Source of the DNA: Chloroflexota bacterium
Lineage (GTDB): Bacteria; Chloroflexota; Limnocylindria; Limnocylindrales; CSP1-4
Direction of reading: 5' to 3'
Assembly (NCBI GenBank): GCA_003156975.1
Contig: PMIE01000082.1
Span: forward strand, 1-40,726
DNA: 40,726 nt
In this document: positions 1 through 7,856 of the stretch, piece by piece
Layout of the letters: the number at the start of each line of letters is the position of its first letter
Position numbering within the stretch: the stretch's first letter is position 1
The notes under the pieces: generated by a model
Database searches by the model: none
Told to the model about the DNA's origin: nothing
Seen by the model: the letters and a program-made list of their open reading frames with translations, nothing else
Made by a program: the position numbers and the translations under genes

Positions 1-732
1 GAACAACGCCGGCACCAGGGCCAGATTGAAGACGACAGGCCCGAGGACGTTTCCGGTGTCGTGGCCGAGGACGAGATTCAGGGCCGGGCCGGCGAGCGAA
101 GACGGCATGTACGGACCGACGACCGGCAGCGCGCCCACGATCCCAAAGACGATCAGCGCCACCAGACCGAGCCCGGCAGCGGCGACGGCGGATCGTGTCA
201 GGGTGCTGCCCAGCAGTGTGATCGCGGCGAAGATGACGAGCATCCACCACAGCAGAAACGCCATTGCCATGTACCCGCCGAGCCCAAACGCCGTGGGATA
301 GAGCAACAGCGTGTACACATAGGCGATGCCGCACCCGAGCAGGACGCCGACACCGAGGGTCGCGCAAATGGCGATCAGCTTGGCGGCCAGGAAGGCCGCG
401 CGAGAGGCGGGCTTGGTCAGGATCATGCCGGCCGTGCCGCGCTCCTTCTCCCAGGCCACCGATCCCATCGCCAGCAGCAGGGCGCAGATGATGCCGAACT
501 GCGACAGATTCTTGAGAACCTGGGTCGCCACGCCATCGAGGCTGGGGGCGGGCACCTGGATCGTAAAGCCGCCGCTCTGGCTGCCGATGGCGTCGATCAG
601 CTCCTTCATGTAGCGATCGGTGAGCGGCCCAATGATCCCGAACAGCACGAAGACAGCGACAACGGCGATGAACCGATTCGTACGCAGCTGCTCGCGCAGC
701 TCCTTCACCAGCAGCACCCGGAAGCCCATCAT
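1..732 (-). CDS. ABC-2 type exporter permease (partial, cut by left edge)
   Basis: Integral membrane subunit of an ABC exporter, partnered with the ATPase just upstream. The visible 244 residues begin MMGFRVLLVKELREQL, a charged cytoplasmic N terminus typical of ABC-2 permeases, then a hydrophobic helix at about residues 18-37, a periplasmic-looking loop with no strong hydrophobicity at about 38-72, and further hydrophobic segments near 73-90, 110-135, 145-168 and 172-195. The phrase WEKERGTAGMILTKPASR between helices 2 and 3 is the conserved cytoplasmic motif of this family, where E-x-G-T/S precedes the helix. The first ATG overlaps the ATPase stop by four bases (ATGA), which implies translational coupling. 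The C terminus lies outside the window. The transported substrate cannot be told from sequence. Confidence 0.88.
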   Translation of the reverse strand, partial: MMGFRVLLVKELREQLRTNRFIAVVAVFVLFGIIGPLTDRYMKELIDAIGSQSGGFTIQVPAPSLDGVATQVLKNLSQFGIICALLLAMGSVAWEKERGTAGMILTKPASRAAFLAAKLIAICATLGVGVLLGCGIAYVYTLLLYPTAFGLGGYMAMAFLLWWMLVIFAAITLLGSTLTRSAVAAAGLGLVALIVFGIVGALPVVGPYMPSSLAGPALNLVLGHDTGNVLGPVVFNLALVPALF

Positions 733-2084
733 TGCCGGCCCCTCCCATCGAGACCCCAGGCCGGCACGGCGACCGGCGGCGCGACCTGCGTGCTGCCGTC
801 GGCGACCAGACGCATGAAGACGTCCTCCAGGCTCGGCCGCGCGCGCTCGTACCGGACCAGGTTGACGCCGCTGGCGACGACCAGCGGCAGGATCGCCGGC
901 CCGGCCACCTTCGGGTCGCTGACGAAGACACGGACCGTGTCGGGCGTCGTCCTGACCTCGCGTGCCCAGGCTTGGCCTGTCATCGCTGCCGCGAGCCGAT
1001 CGATCGCGCCGGGCTGCCGGGGTTCGGGCTCCAACTCGTAGATCGGCTGGGCGTAGCGGTCGAGCAGTTCGTCGATTGGGCCTTCGACCACCAGGTGGCC
1101 GAAGTTGAGGATGGCGACGCGATCGCAGACTCGCTCCACGTCGTTGAGGATGTGCGTGCTCATGAAGACCGTGGCCGTGCCGCGCAGTCTGGAGATTATC
1201 TCCAGGACATCGCGCCGGCCCTCGGGATCCAGCGAGCTGACCGGCTCGTCCAGGAAGAGGACACGCGGCTGATTGATGAGTGCCTGCCCGATGCCCAGGC
1301 GCTGGCGCATGCCGCCCGAGTAGCCGCCGATGCGGCGGTGCCCCGCCTCGGTGAGGCCCACGATCTCGAGCACCTCGCCGACCCGTTGCCTCAACTCCGC
1401 CCCGTGCAGGCCGTGGAGCTGGCCGACCATGCTCAGCAGTTCGCGGCCTCGCATCCAGCCGTAGAAGCGCGGGTCCTGGTCCAGGTAGCCGATGTTGCGG
1501 GCCAGGTCGCCACCGGTCCCCCCGATGCGAACTCCGGCCACGGTGCCGCTTCCCTCCGTTGCCGTCGCCAGGCCGGTGAGTAGCCGCAGAGTCGTGGTCT
1601 TGCCGGCGCCGTTGGGCCCCAGGAATCCGAAGATGCTGCCGCTCGGGACGGTCAGGTCCAGGTTGTTCAGGGCGACGATGCCGCCGCCATATCGCTTCGT
1701 CAGACCAGTCGTGACGACGGCCGCGTCGGCGGTCTGCGGCAGGGTGGGCCAGGTGGCCAGGATCCGGGCGATCGAGTCCGTGGCCGCCTTCGCCGCACCA
1801 TTCGCGGCACCGTTCGCCCCCTGGTCGCCGCTTTCCGCGCCGCGCGAGTCGTCACGGCCGATGAAGAAGTACGCCAGCGGCCCGAAGAGGTTGACGAAGC
1901 CGATGATCAGGGCCCACATGATCTTGCTGTCGCCCCGAACACGCCGATCCTCCTGGAACAGGTCGTACAGGGCCGCCAGCAGCAGCCCGACCTGAAGGAT
2001 CAGGACCGGCAAGAGGATCAGGGCGATCGTCGCCGGATCGATTGAGGCGTTGTGCGAGAGGTTCATTGGCGCAGAGTCTCGCAT
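729..2084 (-). CDS. ABC exporter ATPase with N-terminal membrane PLDc_N-like domain
   Basis: This 451-residue protein has two parts. Residues about 17-77 form two hydrophobic helices joined by a charged link (DLFQEDRRVRGDSKIMWALI), ending in FGPLAYFFIGR; this matches the PLDc_N domain (phospholipase D-nuclease N-terminal-like), usually a small stand-alone membrane module. After a Gly/Ala-rich linker, residues about 122-340 are an ABC ATPase with Walker A GPNGAGKTT, signature YSGGMRQR, Walker B VLFLDEP and an H-loop STH. The remainder is the C-terminal extension seen in ABC-2 drug or antibiotic exporter ATPases. Most such ATPases are soluble, so the membrane anchor is unusual. An alternative start is the ATG at 2066, which would still keep the membrane domain. 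It is four-base coupled to the permease downstream. The role as exporter ATPase is secure; the substrate is unknown. Confidence 0.9.
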   Translation of the reverse strand: MRDSAPMNLSHNASIDPATIALILLPVLILQVGLLLAALYDLFQEDRRVRGDSKIMWALIIGFVNLFGPLAYFFIGRDDSRGAESGDQGANGAANGAAKAATDSIARILATWPTLPQTADAAVVTTGLTKRYGGGIVALNNLDLTVPSGSIFGFLGPNGAGKTTTLRLLTGLATATEGSGTVAGVRIGGTGGDLARNIGYLDQDPRFYGWMRGRELLSMVGQLHGLHGAELRQRVGEVLEIVGLTEAGHRRIGGYSGGMRQRLGIGQALINQPRVLFLDEPVSSLDPEGRRDVLEIISRLRGTATVFMSTHILNDVERVCDRVAILNFGHLVVEGPIDELLDRYAQPIYELEPEPRQPGAIDRLAAAMTGQAWAREVRTTPDTVRVFVSDPKVAGPAILPLVVASGVNLVRYERARPSLEDVFMRLVADGSTQVAPPVAVPAWGLDGRGRQ

Positions 2085-2170
2085 GCGGGCGGCGGGTCGG
2101 CATCCTGCTCAGGACGGATTGTGGTTGCTGACCCGGCGTCCTCGCCGGCCCGGCTCGGGCCCGTCCCAGG

Positions 2171-2290
2171 CCCGGCTCAGGCCCGCCTCAGGCTCAGGCT
2201 AAGGCCCGGCTCAGGCCCGCCTAAGGCTCAGGCTAAGGCCCGGCTCAGGCCCGCCTAAGGCTCAGGCTCAGGCCCGGCTCAGGCTCGACT
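2171..2290. repeat. 34-bp tandem repeat, about 3.3 copies
   Basis: The 205-bp gap between the Nudix gene and the ABC ATPase gene is filled by near-identical 34-bp units starting at 2171, 2205, 2239 and 2273 (the last truncated). Each unit opens with CCCGGCTCAGGCCCGCCT and continues with degenerate AGGCTCAGGCT-like sub-repeats, so there is also a 6-bp periodicity (GGCTCA/GGCTAA). The unit length is not a multiple of three and neither gene covers the array. The 3' end of the array touches the Nudix stop codon. It may be slippage-prone spacer DNA; no hairpin terminator is clear inside it. Confidence 0.85.
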
Positions 2291-2904
2291 CAGGCCCCGA
2301 AGTCGCGCCGTATCGTCGAAGGGTTGGGCAGGGGCAGGTCCGGCCGAACCCGCGCGACCCAATCGTGCAGCGCTCGAACGCTCGTCTCGAAGGCGATCAG
2401 CTGCCAGGGGATCTCGTCCGGGGCGAAGGGCCGGGTCTCCAGCGACTCGCGCGTTACCAGCCGCTCGCCGCTGACGATGCGGGCCTCGAAGGCAATGACC
2501 ACCACGGCGGCCGTCACCCTTGAGTACAGCCCCACAATCTCCCCGGGCTCGACGAGGAGACCCGTCTCCTCCAACGTCTCGCGAACGGCCGCCTCACGGA
2601 CCGTCTCGTCGATCTCCAGGAAACCGCCCGGCTGGGCCCACATGTTGTAGCCCGGCTCGATCCCGCGCCGGATGAGCATTACCTCGCCGCGATCGGTGAT
2701 CGGCAGCGTGGTCACAACCAGCCGCGGGTTCACGTAGAAGATGAAGCCGCAGCTTGGGCAGGCGAGCCGGTCACGTTCCTCGCCCTCGATGGGGCCGAAG
2801 TTGAGCCGGCTGCCGCAGCGCGAGCAGAACCGAACCATCGGCTCGAGCCAATCTGGGATGCCGCCCGGACCGAATCGGACTTCGCTCATGCGGACCTTCT
2901 CCAA
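2290..2904 (-). CDS. Zinc-ribbon Nudix hydrolase
   Basis: A 204-residue Nudix-family pyrophosphohydrolase that should cleave a nucleoside diphosphate linked to another moiety. Residues about 27-53 hold a zinc ribbon with two CxxC knuckles (CSRCG and CPSCG). The Nudix box starts at GGFLEIDE and runs through REAAVRETLEETGLL, matching G-x5-E-x7-R-E-U-x-E-E-x-G-U with all metal-binding glutamates present. A zinc ribbon ahead of a Nudix fold recalls NudC-type NADH pyrophosphatases and a group of ADP-ribose or NDP-sugar hydrolases; the NudC specificity motif SQPWPFPxS is not seen, so NADH is not favoured. The second Met (residue 6, at 2889) is an alternative start. It begins 21 bases after the purE stop, so the two are probably cotranscribed. 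Confidence 0.88.
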   Translation of the reverse strand: MEKVRMSEVRFGPGGIPDWLEPMVRFCSRCGSRLNFGPIEGEERDRLACPSCGFIFYVNPRLVVTTLPITDRGEVMLIRRGIEPGYNMWAQPGGFLEIDETVREAAVRETLEETGLLVEPGEIVGLYSRVTAAVVVIAFEARIVSGERLVTRESLETRPFAPDEIPWQLIAFETSVRALHDWVARVRPDLPLPNPSTIRRDFGA

Positions 2905-2925
2905 CTGCCGCCGTCCCCGGCCCGG

Positions 2926-3438
2926 CTACGGAGCGCCGCGGAGGTCCGCGTTCGACTCGTCTTCCTCGATCGATTTCGTCTGGGCCGCGCGGAAGGCCAC
3001 GAGGCGGTCGCGGAGCGCCGGGTCGGCCAGGGCGAGGATCTCGGCCGCGAGCAGGGCCGCGTTTTCGGCGCCGCCTACCGCCACGGTTGCGACGGGGATG
3101 CCCTTTGGCATCTGAACGATCGAGAGGAGCGAGTCCAGGCCGCCGGCGACCTGTGTGGGGATCGGTACGCCGATCACGGGCAGGATCGTCTTGGCCGCGA
3201 TCACCCCGGGCAGATGCGCCGCGCCGCCGGCGGCGGCGATGAAGACCCGTATGCCGCGCTCGTCGGCACCGGCCACGAAGCGGAAGAGCAGGTCCGGCGC
3301 GCGGTGGGCCGAGATGGCGCGCATCTCGCACGGAACGCCGAGCTTGCCGAGCATCTCGACGGCCTTCTCCATCACCGGGAAATCCGAGCGGCTGCCACAC
3401 ACGATTCCGACGCGCGCGGCTTGAGTCTGTGCGGCCAT
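2926..3438 (-). CDS. purE: 5-(carboxyamino)imidazole ribonucleotide mutase PurE
   Basis: Class I PurE, 170 residues, which moves the carboxyl group of N5-CAIR to C4 of the imidazole in de novo purine synthesis. The sequence shows GIVCGSRSDFPVMEKA at the N terminus, the SAHRAP motif, AAGGAAHLPGVIAAKT and PVIGVP, followed by the GLDSLLSIVQMPKGIPVATV stretch that is diagnostic of PurE. The open frame extends upstream to 3663, but the ATG at 3438 is preferred because AGGAGG lies about seven bases ahead and the family starts here. purK is not adjacent. The gene heads a minus-strand run with the Nudix hydrolase. The C-terminal end has a short charged tail beyond the core. Confidence 0.95.
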   Translation of the reverse strand: MAAQTQAARVGIVCGSRSDFPVMEKAVEMLGKLGVPCEMRAISAHRAPDLLFRFVAGADERGIRVFIAAAGGAAHLPGVIAAKTILPVIGVPIPTQVAGGLDSLLSIVQMPKGIPVATVAVGGAENAALLAAEILALADPALRDRLVAFRAAQTKSIEEDESNADLRGAP

Positions 3439-3474
3439 GCCGTTCCTCCTGCGGTGAGCTGCGGCTCGAGTCCG

Positions 3475-3480
3475 ATTATG
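3475..3480 (-). promoter_or_regulatory. Possible -10 box for purE
   Basis: On the minus strand CATAAT lies 37 bases upstream of the purE start, but no convincing -35 hexamer is found at 16-18 bases. It is a weak candidate. Confidence 0.25.
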
Positions 3481-3628
3481 GGCCAGTTCCGAAACCCCGG
3501 GGGCACCGCGTGGGAGTCGGGGCTTCTTTGCGTGACTCGGGCACAGAAGCGGCGAGGAGCCATCATCATGGTGTCGACAGAGTGGATACAGCGAGTCGGC
3601 GCCATCCGATGGAAATGGAGAAGACGGA

Positions 3629-4267
3629 GTGCCCTCGGAGAAGCCCACCCAGTCCAAGATCAACCACGAGGTTCTTGGCCCTGGGATAGCAATTTACGAC
3701 AACCATCGCCGAACGGTCTGGAGGCGGATCGGCTTCGTGTTGCTGGTCCTTCTCGGCGTGGTCGACATCGTCTGGCTCGCACGCGTCGACTTGATGCACG
3801 GCGACACCCTCCTGGGCGGCGCCGAAGTTGCTGGGTCTCTCGCCATCATCGTCTACAGCCTGCACTCGGTGGTGGCCGACACCCTGCGTCTCCGCAGCGA
3901 CATTCGCCTCGTGGTGGCCCGTGGCGGTTTCGCACTGCTTCCACCGGGCCTGCCAGTCTCATGGAGCGAAGTCGAGTCGATCGGCGATCCCAAGTCCCCC
4001 GCGGGGGACCCCAGATTCATCAGAGTCGAACTCAAGGATCCCGCCGACTACGAGAAACGCCACGGCGTCACGCTCGTGGGTCACCTGAACATGCTCTACA
4101 ACCGGGGCACCCTGATCCTCGGTAGCGGGATGAGCATTCCGCTCAAGGACGTGGAAGCCCTGATGCGGAGTCAGCTGGCCGAGTTCCGCGGCGTTGCGGC
4201 AGGCGTGGCCACGGCACCGGTCCCCGCCCCCAGACCGAAGCGCCGCGCCTCCACGCCCAGAAGCTAG
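3629..4267 (+). CDS. Membrane protein of unknown function with two N-terminal helices
   Basis: I do not recognise this 212-residue protein with confidence. It starts at GTG with GGAGAAG about six bases upstream. After a polar N terminus of about 30 residues it has two hydrophobic segments, at about 34-51 and 63-82, separated by a short loop. The following 100 residues are soluble and beta-rich, with SWSEVESIG and later PLKDVEALM, a layout that recalls bacterial PH-like domain proteins in which a two-helix hairpin precedes a PH fold (the W-x-E-I/V-x-x-I element is typical). A Pro/Ala/Arg-rich tail closes it. It is divergent from purE across 190 bases. No function is assigned; the PH-like reading is an inference. 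Confidence 0.72.
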   Translation: MPSEKPTQSKINHEVLGPGIAIYDNHRRTVWRRIGFVLLVLLGVVDIVWLARVDLMHGDTLLGGAEVAGSLAIIVYSLHSVVADTLRLRSDIRLVVARGGFALLPPGLPVSWSEVESIGDPKSPAGDPRFIRVELKDPADYEKRHGVTLVGHLNMLYNRGTLILGSGMSIPLKDVEALMRSQLAEFRGVAAGVATAPVPAPRPKRRASTPRS

Positions 4268-4356
4268 GCCTGCACTCGAATTCCCCATGCCGCCCAGTCG
4301 GCCGTGATCGGACAATTACGTCGATCTACGGCGTGCAATCTACCTGCGCCGGCGCG

Positions 4357-4362
4357 GATAAT
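4357..4362 (+). promoter_or_regulatory. Possible -10 box upstream of leader ORF
   Basis: GATAAT matches the sigma-70 -10 consensus in five of six bases and sits 40 bases before the leader ORF described next. The region 17 bases upstream (TGCAAT) is a poor -35, so the assignment is tentative. Confidence 0.3.
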
Positions 4363-4402
4363 CCCATATCTGCGAGGGACACCCAGAAACAGAGGACGGG
4401 AC

Positions 4403-4447
4403 ATGACACTGGCACAGCAACTTGTTCTGCGGGGTATCGACGCATGA
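4403..4447 (+). CDS. Possible 14-residue leader peptide coupled to the next gene
   Basis: An ATG at 4403, preceded by AGAGGACGGGAC (a plausible ribosome site), opens a 14-codon frame reading MTLAQQLVLRGIDA. Its TGA stop at 4445-4447 overlaps the ATG at 4444 of the next gene (ATGA). The next gene has a poor ribosome site of its own, so ribosomes finishing this peptide could re-initiate there. No run of one regulatory codon suggests classical attenuation. It could equally be chance. Confidence 0.35.
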   Translation: MTLAQQLVLRGIDA

Positions 4448-5355
4448 TGGAAGTCGTTGAATACGGCGGTTGGCCGAATTGCATCAAGCTCTCCAACGGG
4501 AAGATAGAGCTGATCGCGACGACCGATGTCGGCCCGAGGATAATCCGGCTTGGTTTCGTAGGTGGCCAGAACCTCTTCCACAACTACCCGAGCACTCTCG
4601 GCAAGACGGGAGATCCGGAGTGGAACAACTACGGCGGGCATCGCTTGTGGGCCGCGCCTGAGGTCTTCCCGCGCACGTACTCCCCGGACAACAGCCCCGT
4701 CGAACATGAGTGGGACGGCACCACGCTGATCCTGCGCTCCTCCGACAAGCCGGGCGGGCTCGACAAAGAATTGCGAATTACGCTGGATCCAGCCTCGACG
4801 ACCGTCAAGGTCATCCACCGGATCACGAATCGCAACCCGTGGGCAATCGACCTGGCGCTCTGGGTGCTCTCGGTCATGGCCGCCGGAGGCCGTGCGATCT
4901 ACCCTCACGAGGACTACCTTCCGCACCCCGACGTTCTCCTGCCGGCACGTCCGCTCGTCCTGTGGCATTTCACGGACATGAGCGATCCGCGCTGGACCTG
5001 GGGCCGGAAGTACATCCAGCTGCGCCAGAATCCTGCTGCGACCACCAAGCAGAAGCTGGGCATGCTCAACACCAAGGGCTGGGCGGCATATCTGCTCGGC
5101 GGCGATGCTTTCCTCAAGCGCTATCCGTGCCTGCCCGGTGCGACCTATGCGGACATGGGCTGCAACACCGAGACATACACGGACCCCGACATGCTCGAGG
5201 TAGAAACGCTGGGTCCGCTGACGGCAGTTGAGCCCGGAGCGTTCGCCGAACACACCGAGTCCTGGCTTGTGGCCAAGCTTGACTGCGGTACCAGCGACGC
5301 CGATATCGACGCCAAGCTGCTGCCGCTGGTGGCCGGCCTGCCCTCGGTTTCGTAG
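4444..5355 (+). CDS. Galactose-mutarotase-like (beta-sandwich) protein
   Basis: About 303 residues from the ATG at 4444 (a second ATG follows directly). The open frame runs back to 4333, but the upstream part looks untranslated and a short ORF overlaps the chosen start. The sequence has the feel of the galactose mutarotase/aldose 1-epimerase superfamily: an N-terminal strand set with TTDVGPRIIRLGF, then GHRLWAAPE, where arginine and the following residues resemble the superfamily's sugar-binding loop, then DKPGGLDKELRITLD and a long beta-rich C-terminal half ending with a conserved-looking EPGAFAEHTESW. Many such proteins have uncharacterised substrates. Its position next to a galactose locus lacking a classical galM makes a sugar-epimerase role attractive, but this is inference. 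Confidence 0.72.
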   Translation: MMEVVEYGGWPNCIKLSNGKIELIATTDVGPRIIRLGFVGGQNLFHNYPSTLGKTGDPEWNNYGGHRLWAAPEVFPRTYSPDNSPVEHEWDGTTLILRSSDKPGGLDKELRITLDPASTTVKVIHRITNRNPWAIDLALWVLSVMAAGGRAIYPHEDYLPHPDVLLPARPLVLWHFTDMSDPRWTWGRKYIQLRQNPAATTKQKLGMLNTKGWAAYLLGGDAFLKRYPCLPGATYADMGCNTETYTDPDMLEVETLGPLTAVEPGAFAEHTESWLVAKLDCGTSDADIDAKLLPLVAGLPSVS

Positions 5356-5542
5356 CGCGGCGGACGGTCTGCCACAACAACCGGGCGGCCGCAGCCGAGC
5401 CTGCCGGACAGTTCACCGCAGGATCGGCGCGGCCGCCTGATTTCGCGCGGCGCGCGTCCCCGGCAGTCGGCCGCGGCGCGTCACGGCAATTGCTGACGCG
5501 CGGAGCGTGACGGGCAGGGTCCGGCTCGTCCCGGCGGCCGTC

Positions 5543-6364
5543 CTAGCGGCCGCCCATCCTGATCATGAGGATCGACCCTTCGTAGAGCATGTACATCACG
5601 ACTGCCATTACGATCGGGCTGACGAAGTCTGCGCCCGGCGTCACGAAGGTTGAGAAGATGGTGATCCCAAGGATGGCCATCCGGCGCGACCGTTCGAGGC
5701 GCTTGGAAGACACGATGCCGACCTTCGAGAGCAGGACAAGGAAGATCGGGAATTCCATTACCAGGCCGAAGGCCAGGAACAGCGTCGTGATGAAGCTGAA
5801 GTACGCCTCCGCAGTGAGCATCAACGTGACGTCGGAGGTCTGGAAGTTGTACAGGAATCCCGACGCGTAGGGAAGGATGAAGTAGGCGACGCAGACGCCG
5901 AGGGCGAAGAAGAACATCGACATGGGGACCCACGGCCGAGCGGCCGAGCGCTCCTGCCGGGTGAGGCCCGGAGACACGTACGCCCAGAACTCGTACAGGA
6001 TCACCGGCATTGCCAGGATCGCCCCGACGACGAGCGAGACCTGGAGCTGGATCATGAACGGCTCGGTCAGGCCGAGGGCGACCAGCGGCTTGTCCGTCGG
6101 TAGTGGAGCCCTGAGAATGTGAATGATCCTGCCGGACAGGATGAAGCCGATGATGGAACCCGGCAGCAGCGAGAACGCCGCGATGAACAGCCGGTTGCGC
6201 AACTCGACCAGATGGCCCGAGAGCGTCATCTCGGACTCGACCACGGCGGGAGGCGCATCCGGAGAGCGGCGGAACGGCAGCCGAAGCCGGCGCAGCCTTG
6301 AACGGTGAGGGCTAGAGGCGGCGTCGGGCACGGATGCGCTCTCCATCTGGGCGTTGGGATCCAT
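5543..6364 (-). CDS. tatC: Sec-independent protein translocase TatC
   Basis: TatC is the polytopic subunit that recognises twin-arginine signal peptides. From the ATG at 6364 the protein has 273 residues; a TTG at 6376 is the alternative. An Arg/Pro-rich N-terminal extension of about 40 residues precedes the family motif GHLVELRNRL, where the conserved Glu contacts the signal peptide. The second hallmark, FWAYVSPGLTRQERSAARPW, lies between helices 2 and 3. Six hydrophobic segments can be counted, and the last periplasmic loop shows the expected TPGADFVSP. It is the last of five minus-strand genes (regulator, galT, tatA, galK, tatC), an unusual site for a translocase gene. The 160-bp gap to galK leaves room for its own promoter, though I see no clear one. 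Confidence 0.93.
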   Translation of the reverse strand: MDPNAQMESASVPDAASSPHRSRLRRLRLPFRRSPDAPPAVVESEMTLSGHLVELRNRLFIAAFSLLPGSIIGFILSGRIIHILRAPLPTDKPLVALGLTEPFMIQLQVSLVVGAILAMPVILYEFWAYVSPGLTRQERSAARPWVPMSMFFFALGVCVAYFILPYASGFLYNFQTSDVTLMLTAEAYFSFITTLFLAFGLVMEFPIFLVLLSKVGIVSSKRLERSRRMAILGITIFSTFVTPGADFVSPIVMAVVMYMLYEGSILMIRMGGR

Positions 6365-6524
6365 CGTCAGTCCCAAGTGCAGGCGCGCCTTGACTCAAGA
6401 CGATCCTTGGGCACACGGTATTCCCGCGCTGGCGACAGAGCAAGTATGCGCGGCATCACGCAGGAATTGGTTGCCGCCGGACCACGGTCTCTGCCCGAGA
6501 ACCGGCCGCGCCCGCCGAGGCCCT

Positions 6525-7730
6525 TCACGGTCGCAAGAGTTCGCCGGCTCCGTCCACTGCTGCTACCGCATAGACCTTCGGTGAGAGACCGGTCCTGGCG
6601 GTGTAGCCGCGCATGACCGTTTCGCGGAGGGCTTCTTCTGTGCCGTGAGTCACCAGACTGACGGTGCAGCCGCCGAATCCGCCACCCGTCATCCGACTTG
6701 CGATCACTCCCGGCACGGTGTCGGCGATTTCGACCATGAGGTCCAGTTCGGGGCAGCTGACCTCGAGCAGATCCCGCAGCGAGTTGTGGGAGGCCGCGAA
6801 GAGGCGCCCAAGCGCGGCCAGATCGCCGTCCCGCAGGGCCACGACCGTCTCCATGACGCGCTCGTTCTCATCGACGACGTGCTGGCAGCGACGTCCGACT
6901 TCTTCCGGCATGCGGTCGATGTTGCGGGCCAGCATCGCGGCGTCGACGTCGCGCAGAGACTTGACGCCGGGTTCCCTTTGCGCAATCACGGAGACGCCGA
7001 GCTCGCATTCCTCGCGCCGCTTGTTGTAGTCGATGCCCAGGCGCCGCGGAGCGCTCGTGTCGCACACGACGATCGAGAGTTCGGTCGGTAGAGGCGTCAG
7101 AGTCGCCTCGTTGGATCGGCAGTCGATCAGCAGGGCGTTGTTGGCGCGGCCGGCTGCGCTGGCGAACTGATCCATGATCCCGCAGTTGACGCCGACGTAG
7201 GCGTTCTCGGCGCGCTGGGCGATGGCGGCCATCCTCGCTGCCGGCGGCCGGGCAGTGCGCGGATCGGCGAGCGCCAGGCTCGATGCCATCTCCAGAGCGG
7301 CCGATGAGCTGAGCCCGGATCCCAGCGGGATCGTCGAGTCGAGGACGCCGCGGAAGCCCCTCAATGGGAGCCCCGCCTCCAGCATTGCCCAGGCGGTCCC
7401 GGCCACGTAGTCGATCCACGTGGTGTCCGATCTGGCCTTGGGAGCGAGGCTGTCGAAGTCGAATGAGCGGGTCTCGTTCAGTTCGACGGATGTCAGCTCG
7501 ACTCCCGGGCGCTCCCAGGCTTCGAACGCGAGCCAGATCTCGCGATCGATCGCCGCCGGCAGGACGAACCCCAGATTGAAGTCCGTGTACTCGCCGATGA
7601 GGTTCACGCGTCCGGGCGCACGGACGATGTGCGCCGGGCCGGACGCGTGCAGGACGGCCTGCAGGGCGTCGGCGCGGGCCTTGCCGGCAGTGGTCTTCGG
7701 CGAAGGGTTCGCCGCGTGTTCGTCGCTCAT
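6525..7730 (-). CDS. galK: Galactokinase
   Basis: A 401-residue GHMP kinase that phosphorylates galactose at C1 with ATP. The galactokinase signature appears as GRVNLIGEYTDFN near residue 41, the GHMP ATP-binding loop as PLGSGLSSSAALE near 135, the catalytic Asp region as GIMDQFASA near 183, and the third motif as MTGGGFGGCTVSL near the C terminus. Length and motif order are normal. The ATG at 7730 has GAGGAG about eight bases upstream. It lies between tatA and tatC in the same direction, and works with GalT on galactose released by the two galactosidases across the divergent promoter region. Confidence 0.96.
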   Translation of the reverse strand: MSDEHAANPSPKTTAGKARADALQAVLHASGPAHIVRAPGRVNLIGEYTDFNLGFVLPAAIDREIWLAFEAWERPGVELTSVELNETRSFDFDSLAPKARSDTTWIDYVAGTAWAMLEAGLPLRGFRGVLDSTIPLGSGLSSSAALEMASSLALADPRTARPPAARMAAIAQRAENAYVGVNCGIMDQFASAAGRANNALLIDCRSNEATLTPLPTELSIVVCDTSAPRRLGIDYNKRREECELGVSVIAQREPGVKSLRDVDAAMLARNIDRMPEEVGRRCQHVVDENERVMETVVALRDGDLAALGRLFAASHNSLRDLLEVSCPELDLMVEIADTVPGVIASRMTGGGFGGCTVSLVTHGTEEALRETVMRGYTARTGLSPKVYAVAAVDGAGELLRP

Positions 7731-7856
7731 TGCACCGACTCCTCGCCGACTTGTGTTCCCGTCAGCATATGGCGGCTCGCGCCGCGGCTCTCATCCCAGA
7801 GCGATAGCCGCGCCACGAGACTGGAAGGATAAGAGGGTCGACGGCCGCTGGGGCTC

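Noticed and set aside
61-1041. Plus-strand open frames at the left edge
   Set aside because: They lie opposite the ABC-2 permease and ATPase genes, whose minus-strand translations have helices and Walker motifs.
2171-2290. Possible CRISPR or insertion-sequence end
   Set aside because: Units are directly adjacent with no unique spacers, and no transposase or terminal inverted repeats are nearby.
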